Shown piece after piece: positions 27,513-37,094 of a DNA stretch of 64,000 nt. Both the position numbers and the translations under genes were made by a program. The stretch lies in NCBI GenBank assembly GCA_947449315.1, contig CANFRC010000004.1, forward strand, positions 148,714 to 212,713. The letters run 5' to 3'. Source of the DNA: Bacteroidota bacterium. Lineage in GTDB: Bacteria > Bacteroidota > Bacteroidia > 2-12-FULL-35-15. Within the stretch, counting starts at the first letter, position 1. Each line of letters opens with the position of its first letter. The notes under the pieces are model-generated. The model saw only the letters and a list, made by a program, of their open reading frames with translations, had not been told where the DNA came from and did not search any database.

Positions 27513-28775
27513 GTGGAAAGTGTTTCTATCATATTACTTACTTTAGTTGCTTCTGCATTTTTTTCAGGACTAGAGATCGCGTTTATTACATCCAATAAAT
27601 TACGTATTGAATTGGATAATAAACAAGGTAATTTTTCCGCAAAAATTTTGGCTCATTTTACCAAATATCCTTCCCGCTATTTAGGGACAATGTTATTAGG
27701 AAACAATATCGCACTTGTTATTTTTGGTATCTACATGGATGAAGAATTGAAACCACTGATCGGGAATATCATTTCTTCTAAATTATTGATATTGCTTATC
27801 TCCACGTTTCTTTCAACAATGCTAATTTTAGTAACTGCCGAATTCTTGCCTAAGAATATTTTCAGGATCAATCCCAATAAAACACTAACGCTATTTGCAT
27901 TTCCTTTGACAATAGTTTATGGAACCTTGTATCCTATTGTTATGATCACGATTGGTTTTTCTGAGTTCATATTGAAAAAGATTTTCCGTGTTAAAATTGA
28001 GAATGAGAACGCTGCATTTACCATGATTGATCTTGACAACTATGTAAGAGAAGGAACTTCCGCTCACGAGAAAAAAGCAGAGATAGATCATGAGATTCAG
28101 ATATTTCAAAATGCATTGGATTTTTCTAGTGTGAAAGCAAGAGAGTGTATGGTTCCTCGCACAGAGATCATCGGTCTGGAAGTAAATGAAAGCATCGAAA
28201 AATTAAAACAGAAATTTGTTCAAACGCGCCTCTCAAAGATCCTTATCTATTCTGAAAGTATTGATAATATTATAGGGTATGTCTATTCAAAGGAAATTTT
28301 TAAACGTCCGGAAAGTATAAAAAGTATTTTGCTTCCTGTTAGTTTTGTTCCAGAATCGATGGCAGCAAGTGAAGTGTTGACAGTTTTTATTCAGCAGCAT
28401 AAAAGTATCGCTGTCGTAGTCGATGAGTTTGGTGGAACCTCTGGTATGTTAACAATGGAAGATGTGATGGAAGAAATTTTTGGAGAAATAGAAGATGAAC
28501 ATGATAAGGAGGAAATGACAGAGAAGCAGATTAGTGAAACGGAATTTGTTTTTTCTTCCAGACTTGAAACCGATTATATAAATAATAGATACCATCTAAA
28601 ATTACCCATTTTAGATACGATTGAAACCTTAGGAGGATTGATCATGTTTTATCATGAAAGTATCCCTCGTATCAATGAAGAAATACGAGTAGAAAACTTC
28701 ATATTTACCATTACAGCCGCAACGCCTACCAGCATAGAACTGGTTAATTTGAAGATTCAAAACGCAAACTATTAG
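27513..28775 (+). CDS. CNNM/CorC-type (HlyC/CorC family) transporter with CBS domains
   Basis: A 420-residue inner-membrane protein starting at GTG. An N-terminal CNNM (DUF21) membrane domain covers about residues 1-165 (FFSGLEIAFITSNKLRIELD, LGNNIALVIFG, VTAEFLPKNIFR). A CBS pair follows at about 205-325 (RECMVPRTEIIGLE, VVVDEFGGTSGMLTMEDVMEEIFGEIEDEHD), then a CorC_HlyC C-terminal domain. Family members mediate Mg2+ or other divalent cation efflux, although 'hemolysin' is the historic name. In Bacteroidota the gene is regularly next to lptC and ppiD, as here. Confidence 0.92.
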   Translation: MESVSIILLTLVASAFFSGLEIAFITSNKLRIELDNKQGNFSAKILAHFTKYPSRYLGTMLLGNNIALVIFGIYMDEELKPLIGNIISSKLLILLISTFLSTMLILVTAEFLPKNIFRINPNKTLTLFAFPLTIVYGTLYPIVMITIGFSEFILKKIFRVKIENENAAFTMIDLDNYVREGTSAHEKKAEIDHEIQIFQNALDFSSVKARECMVPRTEIIGLEVNESIEKLKQKFVQTRLSKILIYSESIDNIIGYVYSKEIFKRPESIKSILLPVSFVPESMAASEVLTVFIQQHKSIAVVVDEFGGTSGMLTMEDVMEEIFGEIEDEHDKEEMTEKQISETEFVFSSRLETDYINNRYHLKLPILDTIETLGGLIMFYHESIPRINEEIRVENFIFTITAATPTSIELVNLKIQNANY

Positions 28776-28848
28776 CAATCAGTAGTTTAGGCTAAAATAT
28801 TTCGTAAAACCTTTTCCTTAAAAACTTTTAGAATTTCGCTAAGAATCT

Positions 28849-28856
28849 TATATTTG
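28849..28856 (+). promoter_or_regulatory. Putative promoter of ppiD (TATATTTG)
   Basis: TATATTTG fits TAnnTTTG. A TTTT at 28826-28829, one mismatch from the TTTG -33 element, is exactly 19 bases upstream. The ATG of ppiD is 82 bases downstream, leaving a moderately long leader. Confidence 0.45.
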
Positions 28857-28937
28857 CAACCCTTAATATCTTTTTTCTTGGCTATTGAAAGCCTAAAAAA
28901 TATATAAAGTAGAAAATAAAAAAATAAAAAAAACAAT

Positions 28938-31139
28938 ATGAGTATTTTAGAAAGATTACGTAAACGTTCTGGCCTTTTGGTTGCTATTGTAGGATTAGCA
29001 TTGTTGGCATTTGTATTAACCGGTTTGTTTGAAAGAGGCGGCTCTTCATTATTCGGAAGTTCTGATAAGACAATAGGTGAAATTGCTGGAAAATCAATTG
29101 ATTTCGTAGCATTCAAACAAAAAGTGGATGAAGCAGAAGATATTCAGAAAAAGAATGGTGGTAAATCTTCTTTAACACCAGAAGAAACAGATCAAATTGT
29201 TCAACAAGTTTGGAATCAAATGATCAATGAGCAAGTAATGCTAAAAGAATATGACAAATTAGGAATAGCTATTTCTGATGAAGAATTATACGACCTAATG
29301 GTTGATCATCCTCATCCAACATTAGTTAGATATTTAAGTGACCAACAAACGGGAAAAGTAGCTCCTACCTTTGCAGATCCTCAAACAGGCCAAATCAGTC
29401 CTGCTAAGATCAAAGCATTCACTCAATCTATGACCGATGAGCAAGAAGGGCAATGGGCACAATTAGAAAATGTTGTTCGTCAAACCCGCATCATTGAAAA
29501 ATACAATAATCTAATCAAAAAGGGATTGTATGTTTCAACAGCTGCTGCAAAGCGCGAGTACCAAGGTCAAAACACACTTGCTTCTATAAAATATATTATG
29601 AAGCCTTATAAAACTGTTGCCGACAGTTCTATTAAAGTGACAGATGCTGATTTGAATACATATTACACTGCTCATCAAAATGAATTCAAACAAGAAGCAT
29701 CCCGCACATTGGAATATGTAGCGTATGATATTTCGCCTTCTCAGGAAGATATTGATACTTCAAAAGCACAGATGCAAAAGGTGGCGGATGAATTCAGAAC
29801 AAAAAAACCATTCACAGAAGATTCTGCTTTCGTAATTGCGGAATCTGAAACACGCAATTTTGATATGACCTATCATACGAAAGGAACTTTGTCTCCTGAA
29901 ATTGATACAACTATGTTTAAATCAGAAGTAGGAACTGTAGTAGGACCTTATGAAGAAAATGGAACCTTGAAAGTTTCTAAATTGTTAGCAGAAAAAAATT
30001 CAGCCGACTCAGCGAAAGTGCGTCACATCCTAATTGGTTATAAGGGATCAAACGCGGCAGAATCAATTACACGTTCAAAAGAAGAGGCAAAAACAAAAGC
30101 AGACAGTATATTAGCGGCTCTTAAAAAAGGTGGTAAGTTCGCTGATTTTGTAGAAAAGTTTTCTGATGATGGCGGTAAAAAAATGCCTCCAACCAAAAAA
30201 GCAGGCGAGTATTACATGGGTAAAGGCGGAGACTATGGTTGGTTGAATGCAAACAGCGGTTTTGTGGAGCCTTTTAAAAATGCAGGACTGGATGGTAAAA
30301 AGGGGGATATTGTTATTATTGAATCGCAATTTGGATATCATATTATTGAAATATTAGATTCTAAAGGGTCTCAAAAGAAAGTGCAAGTGGCAACTATTGA
30401 AACCAAAACAGAAGCGAGCAGCAAAACTAAACAAGGCATTTTTACACAAGCGAGTGAATTTTCTGGTAAGAATACAACCAACGAATTGTTTCAAAAAGCT
30501 GTGATCGATAATAAATTAAACAAACGTATTGCAGATAAGATCAAAGAAAGTGATAAAACAATTTCCGGTATAGAGTCGCCAAAATCATTGGTGCGTTGGG
30601 CATATGATAATGTGAAAGGAACAGTTTCTGAACCTATGGAATATGGTGATAAATATATTGTTGCTGTATTAACTGATGTCAGAGAAAAGGGTGTTGCTCC
30701 TATTGAACAAGTGAAAGAAGAATTAACGGCAAAAGTTGTTCAGGAGAAAAAAGCAGAAATGTTCACGAAAGAAATAACTGCTGCTATGGCTGCTGCACCA
30801 ACTATTGATGCATTAGGCACAAGTTTGCAATTGCAAGTAATGGCCACACAAAATGTAAATTTCAATACAAATCAGATTCCGGGCTCAGCTGCTGAGCCAA
30901 GTGTTATTGGAGCTGTTTCTGTTCAGAAAATGAAGACAATAAGTAAACCAATTACTGGTAAAGAAGGTGTATTTGTTGTGTATGTAGAAACGGTGAATGA
31001 AGCTGCACCATTGAAAGATTACAAAGGACCGCAAAGTGCTCAAATGCAATCTTTGCAACCACGTGTTGATTATGAAGTATACAATGCATTAAAAGAAAAT
31101 GCAAACGTTGTAGAACATTTAACAAAGTTTGGTTATTAA
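28938..31139 (+). CDS. PpiD-like periplasmic peptidylprolyl isomerase (SurA N-terminal and rotamase domains)
   Basis: A 733-residue membrane-anchored folding factor. A single N-terminal membrane helix (about residues 12-30, LVAIVGLALLAFVLTGLF) precedes a SurA_N_3-type chaperone domain and a parvulin rotamase domain at about 350-480 (VRHILIGYKG, GGKFADFVEKFSDDGG, GYHIIEILD). The C-terminal part is a further substrate-binding domain. It assists outer-membrane protein folding at the periplasmic face. It is the last gene of the lptC block; an intrinsic terminator follows at 31166. Confidence 0.9.
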   Translation: MSILERLRKRSGLLVAIVGLALLAFVLTGLFERGGSSLFGSSDKTIGEIAGKSIDFVAFKQKVDEAEDIQKKNGGKSSLTPEETDQIVQQVWNQMINEQVMLKEYDKLGIAISDEELYDLMVDHPHPTLVRYLSDQQTGKVAPTFADPQTGQISPAKIKAFTQSMTDEQEGQWAQLENVVRQTRIIEKYNNLIKKGLYVSTAAAKREYQGQNTLASIKYIMKPYKTVADSSIKVTDADLNTYYTAHQNEFKQEASRTLEYVAYDISPSQEDIDTSKAQMQKVADEFRTKKPFTEDSAFVIAESETRNFDMTYHTKGTLSPEIDTTMFKSEVGTVVGPYEENGTLKVSKLLAEKNSADSAKVRHILIGYKGSNAAESITRSKEEAKTKADSILAALKKGGKFADFVEKFSDDGGKKMPPTKKAGEYYMGKGGDYGWLNANSGFVEPFKNAGLDGKKGDIVIIESQFGYHIIEILDSKGSQKKVQVATIETKTEASSKTKQGIFTQASEFSGKNTTNELFQKAVIDNKLNKRIADKIKESDKTISGIESPKSLVRWAYDNVKGTVSEPMEYGDKYIVAVLTDVREKGVAPIEQVKEELTAKVVQEKKAEMFTKEITAAMAAAPTIDALGTSLQLQVMATQNVNFNTNQIPGSAAEPSVIGAVSVQKMKTISKPITGKEGVFVVYVETVNEAAPLKDYKGPQSAQMQSLQPRVDYEVYNALKENANVVEHLTKFGY

Positions 31140-31165
31140 ACTTTCTGATAAAAAGTATAAAAAAG

Positions 31166-31190
31166 GGCTTCAAATTTTTGAAGCCTTTTT
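31166..31190 (+). terminator. Intrinsic terminator after ppiD
   Basis: GGCTTCAAA pairs with TTTGAAGCC (31166-31185) with a very short loop, followed by a T run to 31190. It lies 27 bases after the ppiD stop. Confidence 0.85.
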
Positions 31191-31211
31191 TATGTCCGAT
31201 TTTTTAGATTT

Positions 31212-31342
31212 TTAAATAACGCCACTCCACACATACATGCCTGAAGTAAATCCTGCCCCGAAAGTGCTAAGGAAATAACAAACTTTTTTAATTTACTTTG
31301 CAATGCACCTAACCATTTAGGAATATTGACACTAGCACTATC
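31212..31342 (-). pseudogene. Frameshifted 3' remnant of a beta-ketoacyl-ACP synthase III (fabH-like) gene
   Basis: On the minus strand, directly beyond the rodA stop, one frame reads DSASVNIPKWLGALQSKLKK and then FVIS. From about 31271 a different frame continues STFGAGFTSGMYVWSGVI and stops at 31212-31214. These are the SIP-xxL helix and the GAGF-xxG C-terminal strand that end ketoacyl-ACP synthase III proteins. No start and no upstream part exist: in this frame a TGA lies at 31343-31345 and rodA occupies the sequence beyond. So this is the tail of a lost gene with a frameshift, left between rodA and the ppiD terminator. Confidence 0.75.
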
Positions 31343-32609
31343 TCAGGATTTGTAATCTTTTCGAGTCTAGTTTAATAAAAATAAATAAAAGGATTGTAAA
31401 CGACCAGAGCGAAGACCCTCCATAACTAAAGAATGGAAATGGAATTCCGATTACGGGTGCTAACCCAATGGTCATTCCGATGTTTACTGTTAAGTGGAAG
31501 AACAAAACGGAAGATACTCCATAGCCATATATTCTGCTAAATGGAGATCGTTGTCGCTCGGACATAAATACAATTCTTATTATAAGAAATAGCTGTAAAA
31601 TAATCACGGCACTACTTCCTAAAAAGCCCCACTCTTCACCTACTGTACAAAAGATGAAATCGGTATCCTGTTCCGGAACAAAATCATATTTTGTTTGAGT
31701 GCCTTGCAGATACCCTTTGCCTAAAAACCCTCCCGAACCGATAGCGATCTTTGCCTGATTGACATTGTACCCTTCTTTTTTTAGATTAACTGTTCCTCTT
31801 CCTAGTAAAACATCAATACGTATTTTTTGATGCGCTTCCATGTGTTCATACACATAGCTTGTTCCTTTCACCATGCTGCAGGCCACAAGCCCGATAGCTG
31901 CAATGATAAATAAATTTTTAGCATTGCGTTTAATAAATAAGAGTGCGATGGTACATAACGATGCTATGATAATAAACAAATACATGTTGTTTATTAGTAA
32001 TGCAAGAATAAACAATACAATCGCTAAAAACCCTAAAAGCAGGTAATTGACCGATAATCCTTCTCGATATAATGTAAAAATAAATGCTGCAAATACGATA
32101 GCCAAACCTGTTTCATCTTGTAATTTTGCAATGATTAATAATGGTATTCCCAAAAATAATAAAGAGATGATGGTGTTTTTATAATCTGCAATTTTTATAT
32201 TTTGATTACTTAAAAATTTCGCTAGCGCAAGATTGGTAGCAAATTTCATAAACTCGGCCGGCTGAATACCAAAGTCGCCAAAGCGGAACCAAGAGCGACT
32301 TCCTTTTACTTCTCTTCCTAGGAAAGGAACTAATATATTAGCAAGTAGGAAGATTCCAAATATGAAATAGGCAAAAATTGTGTAAAAATTTTCATCTATA
32401 ATCAATATGATAAGCGCCAACACTAAAGCTGTAGCAATCCATATCATTTGCTTCCCATATTTCTGACTTATATCGGTGATGATATGGTGTTCCTCGTTAT
32501 ATACGGCCGAATATATATTCATCCATCCCATGAGTACAAGTACAAGATAGGTTAATACCGTTATCCAATCGATATTATAAAAAATACTATTACTGTTTTG
32601 ATTTCTCAA
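31338..32609 (-). CDS. rodA: Rod-shape peptidoglycan glycosyltransferase RodA
   Basis: SEDS-family integral membrane protein (423 residues, about ten helices) that polymerises glycan strands for lateral wall growth with PBP2. Visible SEDS features: GSRSWFRFGDFGIQPAEFMKFA, IAIGSGGFLGKGYLQGTQTKYDFVPEQDTDFIF and the C-terminal IGIPFPFFSYGGSSLW. Its start overlaps the end of the mrdA gene by 20 bases, indicating translational coupling. Immediately beyond its stop lies a fabH-like pseudogene tail. Confidence 0.96.
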   Translation of the reverse strand: MRNQNSNSIFYNIDWITVLTYLVLVLMGWMNIYSAVYNEEHHIITDISQKYGKQMIWIATALVLALIILIIDENFYTIFAYFIFGIFLLANILVPFLGREVKGSRSWFRFGDFGIQPAEFMKFATNLALAKFLSNQNIKIADYKNTIISLLFLGIPLLIIAKLQDETGLAIVFAAFIFTLYREGLSVNYLLLGFLAIVLFILALLINNMYLFIIIASLCTIALLFIKRNAKNLFIIAAIGLVACSMVKGTSYVYEHMEAHQKIRIDVLLGRGTVNLKKEGYNVNQAKIAIGSGGFLGKGYLQGTQTKYDFVPEQDTDFIFCTVGEEWGFLGSSAVIILQLFLIIRIVFMSERQRSPFSRIYGYGVSSVLFFHLTVNIGMTIGLAPVIGIPFPFFSYGGSSLWSFTILLFIFIKLDSKRLQILR

Positions 32610-34452
32610 TTGGCTTTCCTGCTGTTTTATGTATTAAATCACCTTCTAACATTCTCTTTTCAAGGTCGGGTCTTTTTATTTTTCCTGTTAAATATTTTTC
32701 CATCATCAATGAAGCAATAGGTCCTGCCCAAGATGCACCCCATCCTGCATTTTCAACCAATACAGCAATCGCTATTTTAGGGTTGTTCTTTGGGGCAAAA
32801 GCAACAAATACGGAATGGTCTTTTCCGTGAGGATTTTCCGCGGTTCCCGTTTTCGCACAAAAATCAATTCCTTCAATTTTTAAAAGATGTGCCGTTCCGC
32901 TTTCAACTACGTTTGTCATTCCCTCAATTACATTGTTGTAAATATTGGTATCGGTAATCATGGTGTAACGTTTCTCCTTAAAGCGATCAAGCAACGTGTC
33001 TTTTTCATTGTTACCGATTGCTTTAATTATATGTGGCGTGTAATACCATCCTTTGTTAGCGATTATGGAAACAATGGTGGCATTTTGCAATGGAGTGATT
33101 AAAAGTTCGTTTTGTCCTATCCCCAAAGATATTACAGTTGAAGCGCGCCAAGAACCTTTTCCGAAAACCTTGTCGTAGTAGTTGATACTTGGAATATTTC
33201 CTCTTAATTCATTTGCCAGATCTGAATTTGTTTTTTTTCCTACATTAAAGCTCATTGCAATGTCGCGCCAGTTTTGATAAGCTTTGTAGGTATCATGATA
33301 TTTTTTATTTTCTATTATGCTTTTAAACAAATAAGAAAAATAGGAGTTACAGGAGTGTGCGATTGCATCAGATAATGCAAGCGGTGAAGGGTGCGCTTCG
33401 CATTTTGGATGACCTCCAAGAGGAGCGTAACCACGTGAGCAAGGGTATCTTGTTTCAGTGGTAAGAACACCTTCTTGTTGTCCGATGAGTGCTTCAATTA
33501 ATTTAAAAGTTGAACCGGGAGGATATGATGCCATGGTTGCTCTGTTGTATAATGGAACACCAATGGTATCCATGTTTAATGCTGCGAAATTTTTTGCACG
33601 TTCGCGTCCAACCAATAAATTAGGGTCATAGGATGGGCTGGAAACAATTGCAAGAATTTCTCCTGTCCGCGGATCGATTGCCACAACACTGCCTATTTTA
33701 TTTTGCATCAATTGTTCCCCATACAATTGCAAGTCGGCATCAATTGTTGATTTTAATGGTTTACCCGGAACAGCAGCCGTGTCATAAAGTCCATTCATAA
33801 AACTTCCTTTGTCGCGGTTGTTTACATCTACCATCATAATGCGAACTCCTTTTTTTCCTCTTAATGCTTTCTCATAGGTTTTTTCAACACCGCTGATGCC
33901 AATATAATCACCTTCTCTGTAGTAAGGGTCTTTTTCTGTTATTGCTTTATCTGCTTCACCAATATACCCTAGCATATGAGCTGCAATTTTCATCGGGTAT
34001 TTTCTTAACGTTCTTGATTGAACCCAGAAACCTGGAAAACGATACAGTCGTTCTTGCAGCGAAGCATAATCCCTAGGGGATAATTGCTTTTCGAAAATGG
34101 ATTCTTTACGAGGAGAGTTAGGCGCCTGCATGGCTTTTTTCATTTTCTTTAAGAAAAGCTCTTTGTCGATTCCTAGAAGACTACAAAAGTCCATTGTGTC
34201 AATGTTTTTTATATTCTTTGGCAGTACCATTAAGTCATAGGCCGCTTCATTATATACTAGCAATTTATTATTCCTATCATAAATATATCCTCTGATCGGA
34301 TAATCGGTGGTGTTTCTGAAAGCTTGACTACGTGCATCTAATTTGTATGACTCGTCTATAATTTGTATGTAAAATAAACGAGAGATGTAGGCGAGTCCAA
34401 CCAATATAAAAACTCCGATGATAATAAATTTCCTGTCGGACAGTTGGTTCAT
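32590..34452 (-). CDS. mrdA: Penicillin-binding protein 2 (transpeptidase of the elongasome)
   Basis: Class B PBP of 620 residues that cross-links peptidoglycan with RodA. An N-terminal membrane anchor (about residues 8-25) precedes the PBP dimerisation domain (IRGYIYDRNNKLLVYNEAAYDL). The transpeptidase domain shows the catalytic SxxK in YPPGSTFKLIEAL, the SxN motif in AHSCNSYF and KTGT in DFCAKTGTAENP. It overlaps mreD by 4 bases upstream and rodA by 20 bases downstream. Target of beta-lactams such as mecillinam in other bacteria. Confidence 0.96.
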   Translation of the reverse strand: MNQLSDRKFIIIGVFILVGLAYISRLFYIQIIDESYKLDARSQAFRNTTDYPIRGYIYDRNNKLLVYNEAAYDLMVLPKNIKNIDTMDFCSLLGIDKELFLKKMKKAMQAPNSPRKESIFEKQLSPRDYASLQERLYRFPGFWVQSRTLRKYPMKIAAHMLGYIGEADKAITEKDPYYREGDYIGISGVEKTYEKALRGKKGVRIMMVDVNNRDKGSFMNGLYDTAAVPGKPLKSTIDADLQLYGEQLMQNKIGSVVAIDPRTGEILAIVSSPSYDPNLLVGRERAKNFAALNMDTIGVPLYNRATMASYPPGSTFKLIEALIGQQEGVLTTETRYPCSRGYAPLGGHPKCEAHPSPLALSDAIAHSCNSYFSYLFKSIIENKKYHDTYKAYQNWRDIAMSFNVGKKTNSDLANELRGNIPSINYYDKVFGKGSWRASTVISLGIGQNELLITPLQNATIVSIIANKGWYYTPHIIKAIGNNEKDTLLDRFKEKRYTMITDTNIYNNVIEGMTNVVESGTAHLLKIEGIDFCAKTGTAENPHGKDHSVFVAFAPKNNPKIAIAVLVENAGWGASWAGPIASLMMEKYLTGKIKRPDLEKRMLEGDLIHKTAGKPIEKSKQ

Positions 34453-34967
34453 TCTTGTTCTTTTTTGCGATGAAATAGGTATTGACTAACAACCACTAAT
34501 AATATGGTGAATATTGAACTAACTATTACTCTGAAGAATGTGGAGAAAAATTCGTGAAAACGAAATACTTCCATATAGAATAAAACCAGATGGTGAAGCA
34601 CAATCAATATTCCGGCATAGGAGAGAAACCAGGGTATTCCTAAATATTGGATCGTTGGTTGTGTCCCGAATTCATATCCATCGCGCGGAGAAAATAATTT
34701 TAAAATAGCTGGACGAACATATGCCATTAATACGCAAGCTGCAGCGTGCATTCCCGACGTATCATAAAACATGTCGATTGTAATACCCAGTAAAAATGAA
34801 CTAAGTAGTAATAGCCCTTTAGGCGTTTCAAATGGAAGTACAATGATAAATAAAACATACACGAAAGGATTTATAAAGCGTCCTAGCTCAATATTTTTTA
34901 TAATGAGCACTTGCACTAAAACCAGTGTCATGAATCGAATAATATTTCTGATGATTTCGTTTAACAC
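34449..34967 (-). CDS. mreD: Rod shape-determining protein MreD
   Basis: A 172-residue inner-membrane protein with about five helices, starting at GTG. Sequence conservation in MreD is low; identification rests on size, topology, the LIIKNIELGRFINPFVYVLFIIVLPFETP-type N-terminal pattern, and its place between mreC and mrdA. It overlaps the mrdA start by 4 bases and starts 6 bases after mreC. It belongs to the MreBCD complex that guides lateral wall synthesis. Confidence 0.9.
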   Translation of the reverse strand: MLNEIIRNIIRFMTLVLVQVLIIKNIELGRFINPFVYVLFIIVLPFETPKGLLLLSSFLLGITIDMFYDTSGMHAAACVLMAYVRPAILKLFSPRDGYEFGTQPTIQYLGIPWFLSYAGILIVLHHLVLFYMEVFRFHEFFSTFFRVIVSSIFTILLVVVSQYLFHRKKEQE

Positions 34968-34973
34968 GTTTTT

Positions 34974-35831
34974 TTATTTTTCAATTTCAGAATTTTTTTC
35001 AAGCATTTCTTGCTCTTCTTTTAACATATTATTTACAATGTATACATACGATAGTTTTTTGAAATCTGTTGATAGTTTTACTTTAACTGAATAAAAAGGC
35101 TTTAAAGATTCTTTTATATAACTATCGACTGTTCCTATCATCACATTTTCAGGAAAGGTTAAGGAATAGGGGCTTGTAACAATAGTGTCTCCTTCTATTA
35201 ATCGGACGTGAGTTGGAATATCGCTAAGTGTTGCAAATGCAAAATCTTCGCCTTCCCATTTCAGCGGACCAAATGAGCCGTCTTTTTTCAAAATAGAACT
35301 AATGGTAGTTTCACTATGCAATAAAGACATTACTGTGCAAAAATTTTCAGATACATCTTTTACTTGTCCAACAACTCCTGTACTTGTAATAACTGCCATG
35401 TTTTTTTTGATTCCTTGTTTTGATCCTTTGTCGAGCGTAAGGAAGTTGTTCCGTCTGTTGGTGGAGTTGTTCACAACCTTAGCACTTGTGTAGGTGTATT
35501 TTTGGCGGTAAATTGTTTTTTTTATTGGATCCTGAAATTGCGTTTTTTCTGAATCGAGATCATCCGTTATCGTAGAAATTGATTCTGGCAGATGTGCGCG
35601 CAGTTCAGCATTCTCTTTTACTAATTGCTCATTGGTATTCCGTAAATTAAAATATTCAGAAATGTTAGCGGACTCTTTCATCATATTTGCTGAAAGCGTA
35701 TTTGAAGAGTTGACAAAACTGGCGCGTTGAAAATTATTGTTTTGTACTACTAAATAAAAACAAAATGTTTCTAATAATAGGAATAGAAAGGAAAAATAAT
35801 GTCTCCAAATAAATGTAACAAGATTACGCAT
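34974..35831 (-). CDS. mreC: Rod shape-determining protein MreC
   Basis: A 285-residue bitopic protein: N-terminal membrane helix (about 10-28), a coiled coil (about 60-85, ISEYFNLRNTNEQLVKENAEL), then the periplasmic double beta-barrel domain (NNFLTLDKGSKQGIKKNMAVIT, GVVGQVKDVSENFCTVMSLLH). It links cytoplasmic MreB to the periplasmic wall enzymes. It lies 82 bases downstream of mreB on the same strand and 6 bases before mreD. Confidence 0.95.
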   Translation of the reverse strand: MRNLVTFIWRHYFSFLFLLLETFCFYLVVQNNNFQRASFVNSSNTLSANMMKESANISEYFNLRNTNEQLVKENAELRAHLPESISTITDDLDSEKTQFQDPIKKTIYRQKYTYTSAKVVNNSTNRRNNFLTLDKGSKQGIKKNMAVITSTGVVGQVKDVSENFCTVMSLLHSETTISSILKKDGSFGPLKWEGEDFAFATLSDIPTHVRLIEGDTIVTSPYSLTFPENVMIGTVDSYIKESLKPFYSVKVKLSTDFKKLSYVYIVNNMLKEEQEMLEKNSEIEK

Positions 35832-35913
35832 CTTTTGAATTTCAAAATTTGAAAGCTTGAATTGCTATGAGAGGCATTGTCAAACTTTCAAAATAAATAA
35901 GTATCAAATTAAT

Positions 35914-36936
35914 TTATTTCATTAGGAAAGGGAACTTCGTTACGTTCTTTAATGCGATACCAGTTCCGCGTGCAACAGCTCTCAATGGATCTTCAGCAAT
36001 GTGAACCGGTAATTTTGTTTTCAATGAAATTCGTTTATCTAATCCGCGTAACATGGAACCGCCACCTGCTAAGTATATTCCTGTTCTGAAAATATCAGCA
36101 GAAAGTTCAGGAGGTGTCATCTCTAAAGCATTCAGAATAGCCTCTTCTACTTTTGAGATTGATTTATCCAGTGCATGCGCAATTTCGACATAAGAAACAT
36201 AAATTTCTTTTGGAATTCCAGTCATAAGATCTCGTCCATGAACAGCATAATCTGGTGGAGGATTATCAATTTCGGTCATTGCAGCACCCACTTCAATTTT
36301 AACACGTTCTGCTGAGCGCTCACCAATTAAAATGTTGTGCTGTCTGCGCATATATTCTTCAATGTTAGAAGTGAATTCATCTCCTGCAATACGAATCGAC
36401 TTGTCACAAACAATTCCGCCTAATGCAATCACGGCAATCTCACTGGTTCCACCACCTATATCGATGATCATATTCCCCATAGGTTCTTCCACATCAATTC
36501 CAATTCCAATAGCAGCAGCCATCGGTTCGTGTATAAGAAAAACTTCTTTCCCGCCTGCATGTTCTGCACTATCGCGAACGGCACGTTTTTCTACCTCTGT
36601 AATACCTGAAGGGATACAGATTACCATTTTTAATGATGGTTGAAACAGTCTTTTTCCTGGATTGATCATTTTGATCATTCCTCGAATCATATGTTCGGCA
36701 GCATGGAAATCCGCAATCACACCATCTTTTAGAGGACGTATTGTTTTTATATTTTCATGTGTTTTTCCATGCATTTGCATCGCTTGTTTTCCGACAGCAA
36801 TTACTCTTCCTGTCATTCGGTCAACTGCAACAATAGAAGGCTCGTCTACTACAACTTTGTCATTGTGAATGATCAGTGTGTTTGCCGTTCCTAAGTCAAT
36901 TGCAATTTCTTGTGTTAAAAAGTTAAATAAACCCAT
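35914..36936 (-). CDS. mreB: Rod shape-determining protein MreB (actin homologue)
   Basis: A 340-residue bacterial actin that forms membrane-bound filaments steering wall elongation. Nucleotide-binding motifs are intact: phosphate-1 EIAIDLGTANTLI, phosphate-2 NMIIDIGGGTSEIAVIALGG, and adenosine motif GIYLAGGGSMLRGLD. The N-terminus MGLFNFLTQEIAIDLG is canonical. First gene of the mreB-mreC-mreD-mrdA-rodA cluster; the upstream 36937-37094 gap has a small hairpin at about 36975-36994 but no promoter I can name with confidence. Confidence 0.97.
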   Translation of the reverse strand: MGLFNFLTQEIAIDLGTANTLIIHNDKVVVDEPSIVAVDRMTGRVIAVGKQAMQMHGKTHENIKTIRPLKDGVIADFHAAEHMIRGMIKMINPGKRLFQPSLKMVICIPSGITEVEKRAVRDSAEHAGGKEVFLIHEPMAAAIGIGIDVEEPMGNMIIDIGGGTSEIAVIALGGIVCDKSIRIAGDEFTSNIEEYMRRQHNILIGERSAERVKIEVGAAMTEIDNPPPDYAVHGRDLMTGIPKEIYVSYVEIAHALDKSISKVEEAILNALEMTPPELSADIFRTGIYLAGGGSMLRGLDKRISLKTKLPVHIAEDPLRAVARGTGIALKNVTKFPFLMK

Positions 36937-37094
36937 AGTCCAATTATATTATTATTTTGTTCGAAAATTTGAAACCCTGTCTACCCAAAGGCAGGCTTGT
37001 TGATGATCTATTCAAGTCAGCTATTTTTTCTAAAATTTTATTTCGCTTTATTTTTAATTTTTTAATTTTTAACATGTCAAATTTTCCAAAATGA

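Noticed and set aside
36975..36994. CCTGTCT/AGGCAGG hairpin between purH and mreB as a terminator
   Set aside because: It is too far from the purH stop (about 100 bases), no T run follows, and one pair is a G-T. It could be a repeat related to the one at 8251-8268, but two loose matches are not enough.
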